A DNA stretch of 64,000 bases from Tricholoma matsutake (taxonomy: Eukaryota > Basidiomycota > Agaricomycetes > Agaricales > Tricholomataceae). The DNA lies in assembly GCA_026075535.2 (NCBI GenBank), contig AP026549.1, positions 9,362,001 to 9,426,000 of the forward strand, given 5' to 3'. A model generated the notes under the pieces. It saw only the letters and a program-made list of their open reading frames with translations. It was not told the DNA's origin and searched no databases. Made by a program: the position numbers and the translations under genes. This document shows positions 54,701-64,000 of the stretch, in pieces; the first letter of the stretch is position 1; every line of letters starts with the position of its first letter.

Positions 54701-56193
54701 TGCATGACACGGTGATGGTCCACCTCGTTCATCCGGGGTGGTCAATCCTTGTTGGCTGGGAGTATGCGGACGGTTATTCCTCCCGCAAGGGGGGATTTAT
54801 GGTGAATTGACACTGCTGCGCCTGATCTGACTTTGGTTGGATATGTGGCTGGGGGACCGCTTCGCACCAGCTGACGATCTAATGGCTAGCTTCGGGAGGG
54901 GGTCTCCCCCTCCAGATTATTGCCTTTCCTGGCTGAGAGGCCAACGTCTGTGGCACTGCCCGCCTAAAGTGGCTAAAACAAGGACCTGGGTAGGATATGG
55001 GTGAGGGGAAGCGTAGTTATAGTAGTACCCAAGTTTGTATCCTGCTCCGCGGACTGCAATCGAGCCCCGCGTTATAAATTGTTGACCCAAAAAAAAAAAA
55101 AAAAGGACCATCTGTCGCCTCGGCTGCAGCGCTGGCCCTTGTACCAGGCGATGAATTCGACCCCTTTGGGGAAGAAAACACACCTGGAAACAGAGTGAAG
55201 GATTTATTCCCCACTCGCTTCTCCTCTCATCGCCTCACCTCTACAGAGGATGGAGCGAGGAACTCTTACAGGAGCGACCTCGACAAGGCCTGGGCCTCTG
55301 CCCAGGTGGAGGACAACACTCTTGTCGTTGCTGTGGATGCATCGGTGCCCACTGATTCTAAATTCCAAGCTGTCGCCTGCACTCTTGTCTTCGGACAGGG
55401 AGAGCAGGTCGATCATATCGTCTCAGCATCTGGGAGAAGAACTCCCCCAGAAGTTGAACTGTTCGCTCTCCAACTTGGCATGTCAGCTGCGTGCAGCAGA
55501 GGATGCAAACAATTGGTGATATTCTCGGATTCTACTATGGGCATTGAGTCCCTAATCGATCCAAAACCACGTTCTGGGCAAATCTTCGCCCTGGACGCCT
55601 GCCGCTCCCTTCGTCCCTGGCTAGCTGGGGACGAGGAGAGAAACGTTACATTCTGGCATGTCCCCTCGAAGTTCGAGTGGAACGTACATAAGATGGCTCA
55701 CGATGTAGCTACATCTACCAAGATCTCCGTGGGCAGACACCCGCGGACATCTTTAGACTACCTTAAAAATCAGGTCGAAAAGGCCGTTTGTAAGGATTGG
55801 CACACCCGGTTCTCAGATCCGGCGTATCGTGGTCGGCACTTCTACCAACTCAAAGGAGTAGGTGGAAAACCGGTATTACCCTCGACTCACAAAGGTGGGC
55901 CTTGGCTGAAAGTTATGGGGAGCAACACTACGTTGACTTCTCGTTCAACTCGTATGATCACTGGCCATGCTCCTATAGGGGAGTACCGCCAACGTCTATC
56001 CCTCGACGGGGAATACCAATGCTGGTGCCTTGGTCCCGACATACAAACTCGAGACCATCTGCTACGCGTCTGCCCCAAGGTGGATCGCAAAGAAACTCGT
56101 GCAAGCCCCGACTCTGTCGAAGGCTTCCACGAATTCATGGACAATAATCCTGCATTAGGATCGTTCAACTCACTTGCGTGGGACCCAGGATAG
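51765..56193 (+). pseudogene. A5 ORF2: EEP-RT-RNase H, intact apart from a B insertion
   Basis: ATG 51765, TAG 56191-56193. Subtracting the 548-bp B insertion and its 11-nt duplication leaves exactly 3870 nt, 1289 aa, with no stop or frameshift seen. EEP: QNVNRNWGY, IQEPPW, CGDFNVRHASWDP, SDHAPL. RT: RPIVLLNTLGKLVEK, FDIAQFFPSL, GQGSALSPVLSALY, YVDDG near residue 680. RNase H: VAVDAS, EVELFAL, IFSDST, NVHKMAHD. C-terminal CWC...HLLRVC. It was probably able to work until the B insertion between the RT and RNase H domains. Confidence 0.94.
54557..55104 (+). mobile_element. 5'-truncated B4-type copy (3' UTR only)
   Basis: 548 bp of B 3' end, starting at TACGTTCTCCCCGCTGCGG. It resembles B4 (compare 58055-58615). 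Target duplication ggaccatctgt at 54546-54556 and 55105-55115. Poly(A) 55089-55104 preceded by TTGTTGACCC. No ORF. It shows that B 3' sequences alone suffice for insertion in trans. Confidence 0.93.
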
Positions 56194-57939
56194 GTTGTGC
56201 ACGCAGGGCGTATGACCCCCGTCCAGTTCTAGCTAGTGTTATCGGTATGTCGGGGTGGCCGTAGGGCACCAGACGAGTCCGTTAACCCTCATAAAGGGGG
56301 CCCACCCGTGTTCAGGAGCGACTGTCAGGGAGGGGGGACACGAAACTAGGTACTGGTTCGGCGAGGTGCCTGAGCGCCTCCAGATCCACTGTCGGTTGTG
56401 CGCTACGGCTTTGTCGCTGGATGCGCCCTCCTTTCCGAGCTGAGAGGCTCACGTCAGGGCGGCAGTTTCCCCTAAATCTTGCACTTATACCCGTGGGGAC
56501 TCGGGGAACACGACATCGTCAAGTCTGGGTTGTCGGTATGCCACCACTGGCAAGTCCATTTACTTGATAAAGGGGGCCCCCTTAGTGGTCATCGCAGCTA
56601 TCCAGGTGGTTGGTGCGAAGATTAGCAGGAGGAGGACTTGGGCTGGGCGTAGTGTACTCTGCTTGTACGTCTCTACCGCGGACTGCGCTCAGGCGCCGCG
56701 TTATAAATTTTTGATCCAAAAAAAAAAAAAAAATGGCACTTCAAAGGCGCTCGTGTCAAAGGTGTCATCAAAACGTTGGCCCAAGTGCAATCTATTGCTG
56801 CACGTTGGATCCTCGGTGCATTCAGAACCACCCCAATTGGTGGCCTGGAAAGTATCGCTGGACTGCTGCCTATGCAGCTGTTACTGCGTCGTTTAGTCGA
56901 CAGAGGGGTATTCAGAACCCCTCTATTGGCTCCATCACACCCCCTAAGAGCTATCTTAGGGCCTAATCACGTCGGTACTACCCACTCTCATGAGCTAGGA
57001 CTCTGGGGAGGGAACGTGCTTGACACACTCACCCTGCAGGGTCCATCTGTCGCCTCAGCTGCAGCCCTGGCCCTTGTGCCAGGCAATGAATTTGATCGCT
57101 TTGGGGAAGAAAACACACCTGGAAACAGAGTGAGGGATCTATTCCCCACTCGCTTCTCCTCTCATCACCTCACCTCTAAGGAGGATGGAGCGAGGAACTC
57201 TTACAGGAGTGACCTCGACAAGGCCTGGGCCTCTGCCCAGGCAGAGGATGACACTCTCGTCATTGCAGTGGACGCCTCGGTGCCCACTGATGCCAAGTTT
57301 CAAGCCGTCGCCTGCGCTCTTGTCTTCGGGCAGGGAGAACAGGTGGATCGCATTGTCTCAGCCTCTGGGAGGAGAACCCCCCCGGAAGTTGAACTCTCTT
57401 TTTTTTTTTTTTTTGGGTCAAAAGTTTATAACGCGGCGCCCGATTGCAGTCCGCGGTAGAGACATACAAACAGAGTACACTACGCCCAGTCCAAGTCCTC
57501 CTCCTGCTGAACTTCGCACCAACCACCTGGATAGCTGCGATGACCACTAAGGGGGCCCCCTTTATCGAGTAAATGGACTTGCCAGTGGTGGCGTACCAAC
57601 AACCCAGACTTGACGATGTCGTGTTCCCCGAATCCCTATGGGTATAAGTGCAAGATTTAGGGGATACTGCCGCCCCGACGTGAGCCTCTCAGCTCGGAAA
57701 GGAAAGCATAGTCGACTGGAGTCGCCGCAATGCATAACCGACAGAGGATCTGGAAGCGCTCAGGCGCCTCCCCGAACCAGTACCTAGTTTTGTGTCCCCC
57801 CTCCCTGACAGTCGCTCCTGAACACGGGTGGGCCCCCTTTATGAGGGTTAACGGACTCGCCTGGTGCTCGACGGCCACCCCGACATACCGATAACACTAG
57901 CTAGAACCAGATGGGGGTCATACGCCCTGCGCGCACAAC

Positions 57940-60900
57940 CTATCCTGGGTCCCACGCAAGTGAGTTGAACGACCCTAGTGCTGGGTTATTGTCCATGAAT
58001 TCGTTGAAGCCCTCGACAGAGTCTGGGCTTGCACGAGTTTCTTTGCAATCCACCTTTTTTTTTTTTTTTTTTTTTGGGTCAACAATTTATAACGCGGGGC
58101 TCGATTGCAGTCCGCGGAGCAGGATACAAACTTGGGTACTACTATAACTACGCTTCCCCTCACCCATATCCTACCCAGGTCCTCGTTTTAGCCACTTTAG
58201 GCGGGCAGTGCCACAGACGTCAGCCTCTCAGCCAGGAAAGGCAATAATCTGGAGGGGGAGACCCCCTCCTGAAGCTAGCCATTAGATCACCCACTGGTGC
58301 GAAGCGGTCCCCCAGCCACATATCCAACCGAAGTCAGATCAGGCACGGCCGTGTTAATTCACTGTAAATCCCCCCTTGCGGGAGGAATAACCGTCCGCAT
58401 ACTCCCAGCCAACAAGGATTGACCACCCCAGACAAATGAGGTGGACCATCACTGTGTAATGCACGCGTGACAGTAATGTGGCGGCTGGTTGTTCACCTGG
58501 TTATTCACCGGAACCGTCGTAGGCAGGGGGCCAAGGCCCCCCTCGAGCAAATGCGCTGCAAGCACATGCACTCGATAACAGTTTCCCCCCCGCAGCAGGG
58601 AGAACGTAAAGGGCAGCGATACTTGTCACCAACCCGACAGCAGCCAGCAGACTGGCGGTGATGGGTGTGGAGCGGAATGCCCCACACAAGTAATGGCATG
58701 GCCATCTGTGATGATGACGGCACTGTACTGGGAACGAGGGTTCCCCAGATTGAAGCTCCTGGTATATGATGCTAGTGATCGAAATACGCAGCGTGCAGTG
58801 TAAGCAAGGGCCTCCTGCCTAGCAAGAAAGTCCTTGTAGTCATCAGGGTCGGGGAGGTTCTCCTCAGCCCACAGATCTCAAACTGCCTAGGGCAGCTGCT
58901 ACCTCCAGTTCGTTCTGTGAGAGCTGGGTGTCGTAGTCTTGGGCATCATCACCAACGATGTCACCCGTAATCAAGGTGGGGTCGTGAAGGCCCCAGCATG
59001 TGGTTTGGTCTCTGTTCAGCCATTTGGGCATTGAGAGTGAGTTAGCACAGGTAAATGACGATAACAGTCAAAGTATGTAGCGTAAGATCGATAACAGATG
59101 GCCCCTTGTCTCAGTTCCAGGTCCACCCGATACAGCCTCCAAATGCTCCGAGGGGGCGAACAGGCCGCGCATCCTGTTGCCTGGTGGGAGAAGATTGAAC
59201 CCGGGTCATAACACCCCAGAGGAGTGAGCACCGGAGGTGAGGAGTCGGTGGTGAAATGCGGCCACCAGAGCATCAACCTAGCTATCAGGGGGCACCGTCA
59301 CCCGGCCCCTTTTAGCGACAGTGTATTCCAACAGGTAGTCAGTGTAGCTCCAACAGGTAGTCAGTGTAGCTTGTCCCTAGTAGTAGTGACTCACATAGCA
59401 TGGAGGTTGGAAGCCCCAGAGACGACCAGCAGTCCAGTAACGATGTCCCTCCCCCTGAGCCAGACCTCCCCCAACTAAGCGAGTGCGTCGACTTGGGCAA
59501 GCGTTGAAGCAGGCATCCCACACCCACTCTAAGCCCCCATAGGGACCTAGACTACTCTTTCATAGACACCACTCACCTAGCCAGGATCCTCGAAGCACAG
59601 GGGAACGAGACGAATAGCAGCCATTGTCAAAAACAATGACCGGGGCATCCCCGGGGATCGGATGGACGGATCTCTTAGCAAATCAGGGCAGGCCTGGAGA
59701 CGCCGAGAGCGTTCGTGATGGTGAAATCCGATCGAAAATCGGACATAAATTGAAGTGTCGACGTCGCTGGCAACGTTGAGCAGAGGTGTTTACCACTGTT
59801 TATGGTGGTTGTAACAAGTCAAGGAGCGATGTTTGCGATCCACCTTGGGGCAGACGCGTAGTAGATGGTCTCGAGTTTGAATCTCGGGACCAAGACACCA
59901 ACATTGGTATTCCCCGTCGAGGGATAAACATTGACGATACTCCCCTATAGGAGCATGGCCAGTAATCATACGAGTTGAACGGGAAGTCAACGTAGTGTTG
60001 TTTCCCATAACTTTCAACCAAGGCCCACCTTTGTGAGTTGAGGGTAGTACCGGTTTTCCACCCACTCCTTTGAGTTGGTAGAAGTGCCGACCACGATACG
60101 CCGGATCTGAGAACCGGGTGTGCCAATCCTTGCAAACGGCCTTTTCGACCTGGTTCTTAAGGTAGTCTAGAGACGTCCGCGGGTGTCTGCCCACGGAGAT
60201 CTTCGTAGATGTAGCTACATCATGAGCCATCTTGTGTACGTTCCACTTGAATTTCGAGGGGACATGCCAGAATGTGACGTTTCTCTCCTCGTCCCCACCT
60301 AGCCAGGGACGTAGAGAGCGGCAGGCGTCCAGGGCAAAGATTTGCCCAGAACGCGGTTTTGGATCGATTAGGGACTCAATGCCCATAGTAGAATCTGAGA
60401 AAATCACCAACTTTTTGCATCCTCTGCTGCAAGCAGCCGAGACGCCTAGTTGGAGAGCGAAAAGTTCGACTTCCGGGGGGGTTCTCCTCCCAGAGGCTGA
60501 GACAACGCGGTCCACCTGTTCTCCCTGTCCGAAGACAAGAGCGCAGGTGACAGCTTGAAATTTGGCATCAGTGGGCACCGAGGCGTCCACTGCAATGACG
60601 AGAGTGTCATCCTCGACCTGGGCAGAAGCCCAGGCCTTGTCGAGGTCACTCCTGTAGGAATTCCTCACTCCATCCTCCTTAGAGGTGAGGCGATGAGAGG
60701 AGAAACAAGTGGGGAATAAATCCTTCACTCTGTTTCCAGGTGTGTTTTCTTCCCCAAAGGGGTGGAATTCATCGCCTGGTACGAGGGCCAAGGCTGCAGC
60801 CGAAGCGACAGATGGGCCTTGCAGGTTGAGTGTGTTAAGCACGTTCCCTCCCCAGAGTCCTAGCTCATGAGAGTGGGTAGTACCGATGTGATTAGGCCCT

Positions 60901-63599
60901 AAGATCGCTCTTAGGGGGTGTGATGGGGCCAATAGAGGGGTTCTGAATACCCCTCTGTCGACTAAACGGCGCAGTAACAGCTGCATAGGCAGCAGTCCAG
61001 CGATACTTTCCAGGCCACCAATTGGGGTGGTTCTGAATGCACCGAGGATCCAACGTGCAGCAATGGACTGCACTTGGGCCAGCGTTTTGATGACACCTTT
61101 GACGCGAGCGCCTTTGAAGTGCCATAGTCTGAGTCCGTATGTCATGATAGGTACGATGCACGAACGGTACAGAAGGCGTTTCTGCATAGGGGTTAACCCT
61201 CTTACAGAGTTGCCAAGCATTCCCATCGCCCTAGCAGTGGTAAGGGCTTTGGTGGAGTAGAATCGCGTATGCTCCTTAAAGGAGAGTTTGCGATCGAAGA
61301 AGAAACCGAGGTACCTCCAGGTAACCTTGGGTTTGAGGGGGGTAGTGCCCGTGTATGGGGCAAAGCCGAGATCGATGGGTAGAGGAGTGAATCTCCTTGC
61401 CCTTGAGAAATGAAATATTTCAGACTTGTCATGTTCAAGGACAAGCCCGAGGGAGGTGAATGCCTGGAATATCCAGCCATACGCTTTTTTAAGCAAGGGG
61501 AGGTTATCCTCCAGCTGTGGAGAGCGGGCGATGATGGTGCCGTCGTCCACATATGACATGAGATCGACATCTCTGCCGATTTCGCTCCTTCTGAAGAGTT
61601 TCATAATGGGCGTTAGATATAGCGCCGATAAGACAGGGGACAAAGCAGAGCCTTGACCCACTCCCACATCGGCTGCAAAGGAGCCAGATGAGAAAGCGTT
61701 CCACTTGTAGGTCGTTTTGCGACCGACTAGATATGAACGGAAGAAGTTCACTACTTGCGCAGGGAATCCCGACCGAGAGATGATCTCCAGCAGAACCTGA
61801 TGGTTCAAGGAGGGGAAGAATTGAGCGATGTCGAAAGCAACAACACTCGTTTTGAGTCCTTTAGCCCATCCTGCCCTGACGAGGTGGGTGAGGTAGATTC
61901 CTGCATCCTCAGTAGAACGCTGGGCGACACCCCCGAACTGGTGTTGCTCGAAGGCCTCGTGTGCGACACCGTCGAATTGAAGTCGTCTCGACAACATCTT
62001 TTTGACCAGTTTGCCCAAAGTGTTCAGAAGCACAATGGGCCTGAACGACTTAGGGGTAGAGTAGTTAGGTTTCCCTGGCTTCGGGATAATAACCGACAGG
62101 GATTCCTTAAAGTGAGCCGGCCAATGGCCAGCAGTGATGCACGCCTCGGCAATGCGGTTAATGAGCCCTGCCACTTCCGGGTTGCTACACCAGTGTTTTA
62201 GGTGCGACCAAGTGACATGATCGGGACCTGGAGCGGAACGGGAAGAGCATGCGTTTAGCGCTTCTTTCATTTCCGTAACGGAGAACGAGGTCCAGGCCCT
62301 TTCAGGCACCGGATCAAGTCCATCAAGAATGCTCAGATCGACTACTTGATCTGATGCAGCATTGTAGGACCCATCAAGGGCAGCCCACAGAGAATCCAGA
62401 TTGTTACAAGGTTCTCCCCGATAGGAGATCGCCTCATACGATGGGAGGTTGCATTGACGAGTCCAGGACATTAGATCCCAGGGTCGTCTATTCCTCATAG
62501 CCACTTCTTGGATACGGTCATCGAAGAAGTCACGCTTAGCGTGTCGCATGACTTTCCTGTAGAGCTTCCAGTCCTCCTCGTCGCGGGAAGCTCTGTAAGC
62601 GTCTAGGGCACCACTGCATTTGTCTGTCCACCATCCTTTGGACGACTTGCCAAGGCGGGATTCCTTGGCATGGTCTTCCCAAGCCTTGTTTAAAATCGTT
62701 GATAGCGCCGAGACGACATCATCGATTTCTGCCAAAGTGTCCCCGTGCCAATCTAGCCACGGAGTTAAAGCGGAGGAGACTGCATCCCGATATGATGCTT
62801 CCTCCTCGGATCCTTTTTTGATGGACCACTTGGTAACCGGAACCAAAGATCCTGGGCCAGGTAGTACTAACGTCAGAGGGGCGTGGTCAGACGTTCCTCT
62901 GGCTTCAGGTACGATCTCGCAGTACAGTACAAATCTAAGATATGTAGGCACGAACATCAGGTCGATCACCATGGGGTGAAGGCCCTGTTGTGGGGGGAAG
63001 TGGGTAGGGCCCTCCACTACTGGTAGGGCTCTAGTCAGGCCTAATGCCGTAGCCGTCTCCACTAAGTGGTCAGCATGGATAGAGTGTTCAGGCCCCTGGG
63101 GATCCCAGGAGGTGTGCCTCACGTTAAAATCGCTGCACATGAAGTGTAAGCGTGGAATCATCATGACGTTCTCAAATAAGAGCGTGATGGCTGAGTGTTG
63201 GCTGTCCGAGTAGACGTTGGCAAGTAGCATGACTTCCTCCCCTATTCCCAGTGAGAACAGCAGGATGTCACGATCGTCTATTAGATCTCATCTGAGACCT
63301 GGTCTTAAGTTAGCGATGCTATTCGCAAAGTAGACAGCAATGCGTGGAGGGGACTCAATACCCGAGGGGCGCACTAACGTCCCCCAATTTGGGCTCATTG
63401 GTGCGCCTATAACTTCCTCCCCTTCCCTGTTGTGGGCAGAAGGGGCGTGTCTTATCAATCGCCAAGGCGGCTCTTGGATAAAAAGCAAATCGTAATCGTC
63501 TACGAAATCAGCCAGTAAAGAGTCCATGTACCCCCAATTATGGTTCACATTCTGACTAAATATACGTAACTGTGGGGTAGATCTAAGTCTGTCCCTCAT
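57940..63599 (-). pseudogene. A6 ORF2: EEP-RT-RNase H with one nonsense codon and a B4 insertion
   Basis: ATG 63599, TAG 57942-57940. Subtracting the B4 (58055-59831) and its 13-nt duplication leaves 3870 nt. A TGA at 63290-63288 (codon 104, CGA in sisters) lies inside the EEP domain. Everything downstream is open: CSDFNVRHTSWDP (C-S replaces the usual C-G of CGDFN), SDHAPL, FDIAQFFPSL, YVDDG, VAVDAS, IFSDST, NVHKMAHD. The B4 separates the last ~38 codons from the rest. Confidence 0.93.
58055..59831 (-). mobile_element. B4 non-coding element in A6 ORF2
   Basis: Poly(T) 58055-58075; 5' end at about 59826. Target duplication tttgcaatccacc (58042-58054) against tttgcgatccacc (59832-59844). In element sense: leader 59831-59042, ORF remnant from ATG 59041 to about 58750, 3' UTR to 58076. 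The remnant has the B4-specific leader insertion (about 58760-58810) and lacks the conserved C-terminal block. An 18-bp tandem repeat of tccaacaggtagtcagtg-type sequence sits at about 59325-59366. Confidence 0.9.
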
Positions 63600-64000
63600 T
63601 TACGTTCGGCCACCGCGTCCTGCGGGATGGTAAGTAGGAGGAGAGCGAGAGTTGCGTCTCGCACTCACCTCGTCGTAGCGAGCTTTGATCCAATCGCGGT
63701 CAAAGCGATGTCGCCAGAAGTTGCAACGACGATCGTCGGATGCGTGGTTCTTCCGGCAGTTTATGCACCTAGCCAGGTGAGGACAGGCTGCCCCCTCTGG
63801 GGTAGCTGGGATAGGAGGGTTCGCCCTGGCATTTCCCTTACAGCACCCCGCTAGGGCACGATGGTGCTCCTTGCGGTGTGGGCCTGCACAGATCGGACAT
63901 TTCGACTGTGGAGCTCTGCATGCTGGGGTGGGGTGGCCCCACTCCCAGCACCGTTGGCATAGCGGGAGCCCAGGGTTTGCCCTGGCTGCCCTAACATAGG
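63600..64000 (-). pseudogene. A6 ORF1, C-terminal part at the window edge
   Basis: TAA 63602-63600 adjoins the ORF2 ATG. The visible 401 nt encode the C-terminal knuckles (CQRCWEWGHPTPAC, CPICAGPHRKEHH, CINCRKNHASDDRRC) and the tail with the intron-like segment at 63620-63668. No stop is seen, but most of the gene lies outside the window, so its integrity is unknown. Confidence 0.82.

Larger units (their letters stand above)
47732..56733 (+). mobile_element. LINE A5, full-length plus-strand element with two nested B copies
   Basis: Inserted in A3 ORF2. Target duplication tggcacttcaaa at 47720-47731 and 56734-56745. Leader 47732-47863 (GCTTCTTGTCTTCTTAC at 47739), ORF1 47864-51764, ORF2 51765-56193, 3' UTR 56194-56717, poly(A) to 56733 preceded by GATCC. 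It carries a B1/B2 chimera in ORF1 (49307-51266) and a truncated B4-type copy in ORF2 (54557-55104). Confidence 0.95.
27400..57398 (+). pseudogene. A3 ORF2, EEP-RT-RNase H split by five insertions
   Basis: ATG 27400 follows the ORF1 TAA. Frame pieces: 27400-28539 (EEP and linker), 30786-31376 (RT start, RPIVLLNTLGKLVEK), 42464-42817 (FDIAQFFPSL, YVDDG), 47332-47731 (RT end), 56746-57398 (to RTPPEVEL in RNase H). The rest lies beyond A6, outside the window. I see no internal stop in these pieces, so A3 may have been intact before it was invaded. Confidence 0.88.
26178..64000 (+). mobile_element. LINE A3, outer plus-strand element of the right half (both ends missing)
   Basis: Pieces are at 26178-28539, 30786-31376, 42464-42817, 47332-47731 and 56746-57398; it would resume beyond 64000. 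The 5' leader and first ~230 codons of ORF1 are missing at the B4 junction. It is interrupted in order by B1 (28540), LINE A4 (31377), B2 (42818), LINE A5 (47732) and LINE A6 (57399). The first four have matching target duplications that restore the A3 frame. A3 is the oldest element of this half. Confidence 0.9.
57399..64000 (-). mobile_element. LINE A6, minus-strand element running off the right edge
   Basis: Poly(T) 57399-57414 in A3 RNase H coding sequence; 3' UTR 57415-57939, ORF2 57940-63599, ORF1 63600 to the edge. A B4 (58055-59831) lies in the C-terminal part of ORF2. The second target duplication would lie beyond the window. Confidence 0.93.

Noticed and set aside
59325..59366. Short tandem repeat in the B4 leader as a possible regulatory array
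   Set aside because: Only two units and absent from the other B4 copy; a simple local duplication.
1..64000. CRISPR array, bacterial operon, tRNA or rRNA genes
   Set aside because: No regular short repeats with spacers and no recognisable RNA genes; the repeats are kilobase-scale retroelements with fungal-type coding features.
1..64000. Heavy repeat-induced point mutation
   Set aside because: The copies keep long open frames and are not strikingly AT-rich. Only scattered C-to-T changes at CpG are seen.

Overview
The whole 64 kb window is a nest of non-LTR (LINE-type) retrotransposons and their non-autonomous relatives. I found no host gene, tRNA, rRNA or unique DNA. The LINE has a gag-like ORF1 with cysteine-rich knuckles, and an ORF2 with endonuclease, reverse transcriptase (YVDD) and RNase H. 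It ends in poly(A). This is the layout of fungal Tad1-like elements, so the source is most likely a filamentous fungus. The knuckle style suggests a basidiomycete, but that is inference. Dense self-nesting suggests heterochromatin, possibly pericentromeric.

Two families account for the sequence. Family A is the autonomous LINE, about 6.4 kb: a leader of about 128 nt, ORF1 (636-641 codons), ORF2 (1289 aa, starting directly after the ORF1 stop), a 3' UTR of about 520 nt and poly(A). Family B is a shorter element of about 2.2 kb: a leader of about 780 nt, one ORF (269-280 aa) of unknown function, a 3' UTR of about 620 nt and poly(A). B has no reverse transcriptase. It shares a short 5' terminal motif with A, a block in the 3' UTR and the last ~45 nt before poly(A), so it looks like a parasite of the A machinery. 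B has subfamilies B1 and B2 (ORF kept), B3 (divergent, ORF kept) and B4 (ORF destroyed by an old rearrangement, yet mobile).

Layout, outermost first. Left (1-14571): minus-strand LINE A0, carrying plus-strand LINE A1 (137-6522) and B copies at 9964-11918 and 12242-14420. Middle: plus-strand B1 (14572-15885) joined to minus-strand LINE A2 (15886-24320), which carries a B1 (21081-23035). A B4 (24321-26180) follows at a junction without target duplication. Right (26178 to the end): plus-strand LINE A3, split by B1 (28540-30771), a double-headed LINE A4 (31377-42450, containing B1 38212-41911 and truncated LINE A7 39011-40429), B2 (42818-47317, containing B3 44458-46720), LINE A5 (47732-56733, containing B copies 49307-51266 and 54557-55104) and LINE A6 (57399 to the end, containing B4 58055-59831). 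Most insertions have target-site duplications of 11-15 bp, so the nesting order can be read directly.

Reading frames intact on inspection: A4 ORF1 (35793-37703) and the B ORFs at 29159-29989, 43456-44265 and 45238-46080. ORF2 of A5 and ORF1 of A2 are broken only by later insertions; ORF2 of A6 has an insertion plus one nonsense codon. Copies are very similar, implying recent activity. The most notable points are the coding non-autonomous family B, synonymous-biased divergence in its ORF, covarying hairpins in its leader, and a conserved 49-nt intron-like segment whose removal would change the ORF1 stop / ORF2 start arrangement.
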